From an uncultured Chloroflexota bacterium (GTDB lineage: Bacteria > Chloroflexota > Chloroflexia > Thermomicrobiales > CFX8): 32,800 bases of DNA. The position numbers were made by a program, and so were the translations under genes. The notes beneath the pieces were generated by a model. That model was not told the origin of the DNA and ran no database searches. It saw only the letters and a program-made list of their open reading frames with translations. Of this stretch, positions 27,745 through 32,800 are shown piece by piece. The stretch lies in contig CALMXF010000276.1 of NCBI GenBank assembly GCA_937870985.1, positions 1 through 32,800 of the forward strand, given 5' to 3'. The stretch's first letter is position 1, and every line of letters begins with the position of its first letter.

Positions 27745-28113
27745 CAGAAGCTGGCGATTGTAGGAACTGCCGAAGGCCCGCCGGATTCGGCCAGGTTGCT
27801 GAGCGACGGAGGCATCGTCCGGTGGCGAAACGGTCAGCAGTCAGTCCTTTCCGGCAAGATTCGGGATGCGCATGATCTTCCATCCTACCATGGCCGCGTC
27901 GGCCGGACGTAGCCGTCTCCGATGCCCTCACTGTGTCCGTGCATACGACATCTCCCCGGCATTACGGCCGAGGAGATGTCGTATCAGTATCGTCGGCGAT
28001 GGCGCGCGAACGGCGGATACCGCGCTGTTCCGGCGGGACCATCGTCGTTGCCCCGCCAAAACACAGTTCGCGTTGTTACTCCGGCCGGATAGCAGGAGCG
28101 CTTGCGGGAAACG
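27745..28113. other. Intergenic region between the amidase and the sugar ABC operon
   Basis: About 370 bases lie between two minus-strand genes. The part nearest the permease (to 27840) is probably its true N-terminal coding sequence. Next come a ten-codon open frame (27873-27841) and a large inverted repeat (27943-27984). A second short inverted repeat (GGCGGG at 28030-28035 with CCCGCC at 28050-28055) lies nearer the amidase stop. I find no convincing gene or RNA elsewhere in it. The ABC operon promoter is expected here, but no clear -35/-10 pair stands out. Confidence 0.5.
27943..27984. promoter_or_regulatory. Large inverted repeat upstream of the sugar ABC operon
   Basis: ATACGACATCTCC (27943-27955) is matched perfectly by GGAGATGTCGTAT (27972-27984). 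Inside, after a one-base mismatch, CGGC pairs with GCCG around an ATTACG loop. No T-run follows on either strand. It lies after the amidase stop and about 100 bases upstream of the permease reading frame. It could be an operator for the sugar operon, or an mRNA structure ending the amidase transcript. Confidence 0.6.
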
Positions 28114-29511
28114 TCAACCCATGACTGGCACGACCTCCGGTGGTCGCTTGCCCTGCCATGGTCCATCACGCTCTACGACTCTCGCCGCCCGGAAAACGAG
28201 CGATTCCAGCCACGGCCGAGCCGCGATCTGGATAGCCACTGGTAGATCGCCCTCGCCGAGGCCGACCGGCACGACCATCGCCGGCCAGCCCAGCGCATTG
28301 AACGGCCCGGTGAAGCGTGTGTTGCTCTGGACGACGCCGAGCGGCGGTGCTTCATGCGGCATGCCGGGCGTTACCAACAGATCCACGCCGCTCACCCGCT
28401 CCACGATCCGCGAGCGAAGAATCGTGCGGGCCTGTTCGACCCGCACGAACGCGGTCGGCGAGTAGGCGTAGGCAACCAGCATCCGGTCGCGGACGAAATC
28501 GTCAAGGTCGCCGAGGCGATGTCGAAGGTAGTGCTCATAAGCGGCCGCCGCTTCGATCGTCACAATCGTCCCGTACAGCGCGGACAGATCAGCGAGCTCG
28601 GGGATCGCAATCTCGACAATGTCGGCGCCAGCTGCCGCCAGCGCAGCGACGCCATTGCTCACGCCCTGGACGACGGCCGGCGTCCCCAGTGAGCCCATCC
28701 CGTCGTCTGTCAGCACGCCGATACGAAGTCGCGCAATCCCACGCTCGACGGCTGCCGGGTAGTCGTCAACTGGCACTCTGCGCGTGCGCGGGTCGCCCGG
28801 GTCGAATCCGGCCAGGATCTTGAGCATTGTCGCTGCGTCCGCGACGCTCCGCGTCATCGGGCCGACATGGTCCAGCGACCACGACAATGTTGCTGTGCCG
28901 CGTCCACTCACTCGCCCGAACGTCGGCTTGATCCCGGTGATGCCGCAAAGCGTCGAGGGCATGCGGATCGAGCCGCCGGTGTCCGAGCCGATTGCGCCGA
29001 GCACCAGTCCGGTCGCGACGGCCGCGCCAGAGCCGCTGCTGGATCCACCAGCATCGTGCGAGTAGTCCCACGGGTTCGGCACCGGGCCGTAGTGGGAGTT
29101 GTTCGAGCCTGGCGAGAACGCGAACTCGGGCATGCTCGTCTTGCCGACGATCACTGCGCCCGCTTCATCGAGCAGCCGCACGACTTCGCTATCCTCGGCG
29201 GCGATCGCGTCGGCCAGAACCTTCGAGCCGGCGGGTGTTGTCTCGCCGCGCATGTCTGCCAGGTCTTTGATCGCGATCGGGATGCCGTGCAACGGGCCGC
29301 GATAATTCCCACGTCGGATTTCGTCGGCTGCCGTCCGCGCCTGCGCGAGCGCGCGATCAGGCGTGGTTGTCCGAAACGCGTTGAGGATGGGATTCGCTGC
29401 CCCGATCCTCGCGAGCGAGAGCTCGGCCAACTCGACGGGAGAGATTTCGCCCGAGCGGATGAGCGGCCCGACTTCGGCGATCGACCGATGAAGGATCGAC
29501 GCATCAGCCAT
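28114..29511 (-). CDS. Amidase (amidase signature family)
   Basis: This complete 465-aa amidase has the Ser-cisSer-Lys triad with exact GatA spacing: K82 (AIKDLADMRG), S157 in AGGSSSGSGAAVA and nucleophile S181 in SDTGGSIRMPS. It would hydrolyse an amide and release ammonia. The ATG start lies inside the end of the preceding small gene, overlapping it by eight bases, so translation is coupled. That small helical protein resembles the GatC/AtzG accessory subunits that pair with amidases such as AtzE. No GatB is present, so tRNA amidation is unlikely as the main role. It is the last gene of a four-gene unit with a methyltransferase and a sulfurtransferase. The substrate is unknown. Confidence 0.92.
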   Translation of the reverse strand: MADASILHRSIAEVGPLIRSGEISPVELAELSLARIGAANPILNAFRTTTPDRALAQARTAADEIRRGNYRGPLHGIPIAIKDLADMRGETTPAGSKVLADAIAAEDSEVVRLLDEAGAVIVGKTSMPEFAFSPGSNNSHYGPVPNPWDYSHDAGGSSSGSGAAVATGLVLGAIGSDTGGSIRMPSTLCGITGIKPTFGRVSGRGTATLSWSLDHVGPMTRSVADAATMLKILAGFDPGDPRTRRVPVDDYPAAVERGIARLRIGVLTDDGMGSLGTPAVVQGVSNGVAALAAAGADIVEIAIPELADLSALYGTIVTIEAAAAYEHYLRHRLGDLDDFVRDRMLVAYAYSPTAFVRVEQARTILRSRIVERVSGVDLLVTPGMPHEAPPLGVVQSNTRFTGPFNALGWPAMVVPVGLGEGDLPVAIQIAARPWLESLVFRAARVVERDGPWQGKRPPEVVPVMG

Positions 29512-29728
29512 GGTGCGTCTCCCCCGTCGTCGTTGTCACGAGGTCCAGATAGTCGGGTATCTCGACTCCGGTGACGATGCGATCGATCATCTCCTCGACG
29601 GTCAGTGCGCGGCTGAGAAAGCCTCGCTCGGCGGTTCGCTCGATATCCTCGTCGGAGAGCTGTATGCCGGCCGCACGGGTTGCGACCTTCCAGCGCTCGA
29701 TCATTGCTCGTTCACGCTCGCTTGCCAT
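29504..29728 (-). CDS. Small AtzG/GatC-like amidase partner
   Basis: This 74-aa soluble, mostly helical protein opens MASERERAMIERWKVATRAA and contains LSDEDIERTAERGFLSRALT near residues 23-42, with an acidic, hydrophobic-patterned C-terminus. Size, helical character and its coupled position directly before an amidase match the small accessory subunits (GatC, AtzG and DUF4089-type proteins) that wrap around amidases. Sequence similarity to any one of them is not strong by eye, so the assignment rests mainly on context. Its ATG overlaps the final stop of the rhodanese frame as TGATG, and GGAGGTG lies just upstream; its own stop overlaps the amidase ATG. Confidence 0.65.
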   Translation of the reverse strand: MASERERAMIERWKVATRAAGIQLSDEDIERTAERGFLSRALTVEEMIDRIVTGVEIPDYLDLVTTTTGETHHG

Positions 29729-30585
29729 CACACCTCCGTGTTGTCGGGCCGGGCTATCGGGGTGTCGTCCCGGTTCCCCCACTCGCCGAACGACCGGTCG
29801 TAGGTTGCGATCTTCTCATACCCAAGCAGGGCGAGCACGTAGACTCCGTGCGCCGCACGGATGCCACTTTGTCAATAGGGGACGACTGCCTTGCCGCGCG
29901 TGATCCCATTCGATTCCAGAAGCGTGGCAATCTCCAGCGCGGGCTTGAATCGCGCCGACGCTTCCCAGTCGACGAAATGCTTCCACTCAAGGTGCACCGC
30001 ACCCGGGATGTACCCTTCGCGCTGATTCCGAACGGTTTCCGGAGTGCCGGCCCATTCCAGATCGGTGCGCATATCGAGCGTGGCGAAATCGTCATTACCT
30101 AGGCGCGGCAGGATCACGTCACAGTCGGCGATACGGTCTCCGACCGGTTGCGCCACGAAATCTCCTGCCACCGGCTCACCCCACGCATGCTCGACCGGGT
30201 TGCCCTCGGCGGCCCACGATATCCAGCCGCCATTCAGCAGCGCGGCATTCTCGAAGCCGTAGTACCAGAGCACCCACCAACAGCGCGCGGCCAGTACGCC
30301 GCCTTGCGAGTCGTAGCAGACGACTCTCCGGCCATCGCCAACACCAAGGCCGCCAAGGATCATGGTCGCCTGATCCGGAGGAAGGACACCGACGTTGGTG
30401 TGAATATCACGCAGGTAGGGGTGGATCGGCAGCGGAACAGCGCCGGGGATGTGAGGCCGAACGGCCCGCACATCGGCGTCGTCACAGTCGATGATCAGGA
30501 GATCGGTGTCTCCCAGATGTGCCGCCAGCCAGGCGGGCTCGACGATCAGATCGGGACATGGATATTGCCGGGGGGGATGGGTCAC
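29728..30585 (-). CDS. Rhodanese-family sulfurtransferase with in-frame TGA (probable selenocysteine 238)
   Basis: This two-domain thiosulfate/3-mercaptopyruvate-type sulfurtransferase is 285 aa if the TGA at 29872-29874 is read through. Domain 1 (about residues 12-125) has the inactive-site segment VVCYDSQGGVLAARCWWVLW and the LLNGGWISW turn. Domain 2 has EGYIPGAVHLEWKHFVDWE, then KAVVPY, the TGA (codon 238), and QSGIRAAHGVYVLALLGYEK followed by FGEWGNRDD. The TGA falls exactly on the catalytic cysteine of the CxxGxR loop. A conventional annotation stops there and loses the active site. The frame continues 47 codons to a TGA that overlaps the next gene's ATG (TGATG). A SECIS-like hairpin follows codon 238. 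The GTG start has GGAGGT six bases upstream. It lies 26 bases after the methyltransferase gene. A recent nonsense mutation is the alternative. Confidence 0.82.
29839..29874 (-). promoter_or_regulatory. UGA codon plus bacterial SECIS-like hairpin
   Basis: Reading the minus strand, the UGA (29874-29872) is followed by CAAA. A four-base lower stem then pairs 29867-29864 (GUGG) with 29842-29839 (CUAC, one G-U). After a two-by-two internal loop comes a seven-base perfect upper stem: UCCGUGC (29861-29855) with GCACGGA (29851-29845). The apical loop is GGC (29854-29852), so a guanine opens it, and it begins 17 bases after the UGA. E. coli fdhF has its loop about 18 bases after the UGA with GG at the loop start. 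The structure lies wholly within conserved rhodanese codons. Confidence 0.75.
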
Positions 30586-30611
30586 GAGATTACCTCCGGG
30601 TCGTGCCGTCG

Positions 30612-31445
30612 TCAGCGAACCCGGGTGACGACAGTGACGACGTGTGGGATTGCGATCAGAAACCGATGCTGGGCGATAGCGCGTTCGACGGCTCGCTCCC
30701 AGCGTTTGACCGTGCTGCGATCGACTTGCCGGCCGGCGGCTGCGTGCTCCGCCCAGACAGATGTGATCCCCTGCACGTTAGGCGCGTTCGGATCCTCGAA
30801 CACCAGCAGGTGACCGTGCACCCTCTCGACGTACAGCCCCACCTGAATGCACGCGGATGGCGTCTCGCGCGCCGCCAGTGGGGAGGCGTAGACCGACGCC
30901 GCTGACGCCAGAACGCGTGATGTGATGGTGGGATCTGGGCCGGCGGCGAACGCGCTGTACGGGTCGTAATCGGCAAACACCGCTCGGCCACCGATCGTCA
31001 ACACACGGGAGATTTCGGTCAGCACACGTGTGATCGGGGCGACGTGCATCAGCAGACGCTCCGCAAGGACGGCATCGAACGTGGAGTCGGGATACGGCAA
31101 CGTGTGGCAGTCGGCAGTGACGAACCGCGTCTGATTCAGCCCAAGCATCCTCGAACGTCGTGTTGCGATGTCGATGAAGTGGGGGTTGAGGTCGAGGCCA
31201 TGGATCTCGCCTTCTGGCCCGACGCGATCGGCAATGCCCTCCAGCATCATGCCGGGGCCGCAGCCGATCTCGAGCGCAACGGCGCCCGGATAGAGGTGGG
31301 CTTCGTCGAGAACAGTGTCGCGGAGTGCCTTGAAGCGTTGGTCATCCAGTGATTCGAGGAGGCTGGCAGCAATCGGGTTGGTTTGCGCCGCGCTCCCGAG
31401 TGCCAACTGCTCGTATAGATCGTTTTGCCAGTGCTCCTGCGCCAC
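30612..31445 (-). CDS. Class I SAM-dependent methyltransferase
   Basis: This 277-aa protein has the UbiE/methyltransferase-11 type Rossmann fold. The SAM-binding motif I is VALEIGCGPGMMLEGIADRV (about residues 55-74), the acidic motif II is IHGLDLNPHF, motif III is ADCHTLPYPDSTFDAVLAER, and motif IV region is LLMHVAPITRVLTEISRVL. The C-terminal third (about 180-277) is less conserved and probably binds the acceptor, which cannot be identified. The GTG start has AAGGGA about eight bases upstream. It is the first gene of the minus-strand unit that continues with the rhodanese 26 bases later, the small AtzG-like protein and the amidase. Methylation of a sulfur or selenium compound would fit its neighbour but is only inference. 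Confidence 0.87.
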   Translation of the reverse strand: MAQEHWQNDLYEQLALGSAAQTNPIAASLLESLDDQRFKALRDTVLDEAHLYPGAVALEIGCGPGMMLEGIADRVGPEGEIHGLDLNPHFIDIATRRSRMLGLNQTRFVTADCHTLPYPDSTFDAVLAERLLMHVAPITRVLTEISRVLTIGGRAVFADYDPYSAFAAGPDPTITSRVLASAASVYASPLAARETPSACIQVGLYVERVHGHLLVFEDPNAPNVQGITSVWAEHAAAGRQVDRSTVKRWERAVERAIAQHRFLIAIPHVVTVVTRVR

Positions 31446-31550
31446 TCCGCGTCCCTTCTCCGCGTGGGGAAAACTAACAGACCCCAGGGATTATCGCTAT
31501 TGGATCCCAGGCTCGTGCCGCGTGCCCGACGTCTGCGGCTCGGTGCTTTC

Positions 31551-31898
31551 TCAGCCGGCCATCGCTGTCGTCACCGCGGCGAGAATGAGGACCGCGATGA
31601 TCCCGAGCGACGCGAGTTGACCCTGACGTGATCCAAGACGCTTGCGCAGGATCGGAGTCGACCCGAGCACTGCAACAGTGAGCAGGCCGAGAATCGGATG
31701 AATGATCGAGACTCTGCCAGAGTCTTCCGAAATCAGGAGGACCCCCATGATGACCTGAACGGCCAACAACAGATGCGCGACGCCAAGGAGCGCGGCAGGC
31801 ACAGGCCGGCCCCGCCGCCCCGCAAACAGCACCACAATAATGACGAACAGATAGATGACAAAGAGGCCCTCGCCGAGATATTGATGAAAGCTCGCCAT
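31551..31898 (-). CDS. Small four-helix membrane protein
   Basis: This 115-aa integral membrane protein has four predicted helices (about residues 10-26, 34-55, 64-82 and 93-113) and a short basic loop (RKRLGSRQG) before the last. Histidines H5, H42 and H67 fall at or within the first three helices (SFHQYLG, GVAHLLLAVQV, IIHPILG). This resembles haem- or quinone-binding helix bundles, but I do not recognise a named family. The ATG follows GGGGTAGGC. It lies about 105 bases upstream of the methyltransferase on the same strand, so it may or may not belong to that transcript. Confidence 0.72.
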   Translation of the reverse strand: MASFHQYLGEGLFVIYLFVIIVVLFAGRRGRPVPAALLGVAHLLLAVQVIMGVLLISEDSGRVSIIHPILGLLTVAVLGSTPILRKRLGSRQGQLASLGIIAVLILAAVTTAMAG

Positions 31899-31973
31899 GC
31901 CTACCCCTCACACACCAACTGGCTCGCCTCCATCAGCGAGCGCCCGCAACCGTAAGCGTACCGAATTGATGCG

Positions 31974-31989
31974 ATGATCAGTAGATCAT
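31974..31989. repeat. Short inverted repeat upstream of polX
   Basis: ATGATC, a four-base AGTA spacer, and GATCAT form a perfect short palindrome about 40 bases before the PolX start and about 75 bases before the divergent membrane-protein start. It could be a regulator half-site pair; the evidence is weak. Confidence 0.25.
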
Positions 31990-32030
31990 GCGAGACAAGT
32001 AATCGCTCGAGAATGCGCGAGGGGGTGGCG

Positions 32031-32800
32031 ATGATCACAAACAGCCAGATTGCCGATCGGCTACGAGCCTATGCCGACCTGCTGGAAATGACCGGCGAGA
32101 GTGGATTTCGACTGAACGCCTATCGGCGGGCGGCGGACTCCATCCAGCAGCATGATCGGCCGGTCGCGACAGAGTCAGACCTCCGCTCAATCCCGTCAGT
32201 CGGCGCCGGCATCGCGGCAATCCTCGACGAGATTGTTGCCACGGGGTCGTTCATGGCGCTTGACGAGCTTCAGGAACAAATGCCGGGGTCGGTGCTGGCG
32301 CTGCTCGATGTGCCGGGTGTCGGATTGAAGACAGCCGCGAGACTGTATCGGGAACTGGGGATCACCTCGCTTGCCGGACTCGAGGAATCGATCCGCGACG
32401 GCCGGCTCGGGACGATGAAAGGGATGGGGCCGAAAGCGCAGATCCGGATCACCGAGGGGCTTGCGTTCCTCCAGCGCCGGAGTGGTCGGAGCTCGATCGG
32501 CGCGGCATTCCCGTTGGCCGAGCGACTGGCGGCTGACCTTAGCGCGAGGACCAACGCGCCGGTACACGTTGTCGGGTCTGTTCGGCGGATGTGTGAGACA
32601 ACCGGCAACATCGACCTGCTGGCGATCGGGGAGGATCCGGACGCAGTGCTGGGTATTGCCAGCCAGTTGGCGTCGATCGCCGGGATGATCGAGCGCGTGG
32701 ACAATTCGGCTACGTTCACGCTCCAGCAAGGTATCGACCTGCGCGTCGCGGTTGCGCCCGCGCGCTCGGCCGGCACTGCGCTCGTCCGCTGGACCGGCTC
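32031..32800 (+). CDS. polX: PolX-family DNA polymerase, C-terminal part outside window
   Basis: These are the first 256 codons of a family X (polymerase-beta-like) DNA polymerase, which in bacteria usually continues into a PHP 3'-5' exonuclease domain involved in base-excision repair gap filling. The N-terminal helical domain carries ADLLEMTGESGFRLNAYRRA, then the helix-hairpin-helix segments IPSVGAGIAAILDEI and LLDVPGVGLKTAARLYRELG. The palm begins at VHVVGSVRRMCETTGNIDLL. The usual catalytic DxD appears as N193-I-D195, so the first metal-binding aspartate is replaced. The third candidate acid in GIDLRVAV is present. The ATG at 32031 follows GAGGGGG. It is divergent from the small membrane-protein gene. 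The frame runs open to the window edge. Confidence 0.88.
   Translation, partial: MITNSQIADRLRAYADLLEMTGESGFRLNAYRRAADSIQQHDRPVATESDLRSIPSVGAGIAAILDEIVATGSFMALDELQEQMPGSVLALLDVPGVGLKTAARLYRELGITSLAGLEESIRDGRLGTMKGMGPKAQIRITEGLAFLQRRSGRSSIGAAFPLAERLAADLSARTNAPVHVVGSVRRMCETTGNIDLLAIGEDPDAVLGIASQLASIAGMIERVDNSATFTLQQGIDLRVAVAPARSAGTALVRWTG

Noticed and set aside
27841-27873. The in-frame TGA before the sugar permease as a second selenocysteine codon
   Set aside because: Permeases of this family have no catalytic cysteine at the N-terminus, and I see no SECIS-like hairpin after it.
28030-28055. GGCGGG/CCCGCC hairpin as terminator of the amidase
   Set aside because: No T-run follows it on the minus strand, and the stem is only six bases; it may be chance in GC-rich DNA.
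27933-28124. Short plus-strand open frame (63 codons) in the intergenic region before the amidase
   Set aside because: No ribosome site, overlaps the large inverted repeat and the amidase 3' end, and has no recognisable composition.
29872-30585. A 237-aa rhodanese ending at the TGA as the true gene product
   Set aside because: It would lack the active-site loop, while the same frame continues with conserved rhodanese sequence to a TGATG overlap with the next gene.

Overview
The window is GC-rich, densely coded bacterial chromosome. Long antisense open frames are common, as expected at this GC, and GTG/TTG starts are frequent. The gene mix (GatA-type amidases, paired BNR/sortilin-like proteins, a CUT1 sugar ABC operon without its own ATPase, an L,D-transpeptidase with cell-wall repeats, an animal-type transketolase) suggests a Chloroflexota/Thermomicrobia-like heterotroph. 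That placement is inference from protein style. I see no rRNA, tRNA, CRISPR array, transposase or phage genes.

Layout. (1) 1-5535, minus strand: transketolase, then MFS permease, Sir2 deacylase, PqqB-like MBL-fold protein and an amidase running off the left edge. (2) 5766-10019: phosphoribosyltransferase (+), gamma-glutamylcyclotransferase-like protein (-), large M14 metallopeptidase (+), nucleoside deaminase (-). (3) 10214-15832: aconitase (+), RidA (-), CsoR-type repressor (+) with a palindromic operator over its promoter, a DHA3-like MFS exporter (-) and a small membrane protein (-). (4) 16016-24634, plus strand: secreted L,D-transpeptidase, an unrecognised 196-aa protein, and two tandem ~1,050-aa BNR/VPS10-like paralogues, closed by a strong bidirectional hairpin. 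(5) 24709-27744, minus strand: sugar ABC operon (permease, permease, lipoprotein binding protein), preceded by a large inverted repeat. (6) 28114-31445, minus strand: a tight four-gene unit of SAM methyltransferase, rhodanese, small AtzG/GatC-like protein and amidase. (7) A small four-helix membrane protein (-) and the 5' part of a PolX DNA polymerase (+) running off the right edge.

The standout is in region 6. The rhodanese frame is interrupted by one TGA exactly where the catalytic cysteine belongs (UQSGIR in place of CQSGIR). The frame then continues for 47 well-conserved rhodanese codons and ends in a TGATG overlap with the next gene. Directly after the TGA lies a hairpin with bacterial SECIS geometry: a 7-bp perfect upper stem, a GGC apical loop 17 nt after the UGA, and a 4-bp lower stem. 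I read this as a selenocysteine-containing sulfurtransferase, probably translationally coupled to an amidase pair. A recent nonsense mutation is the competing explanation. The genome's selA/selB/selC/selD content is not visible here.
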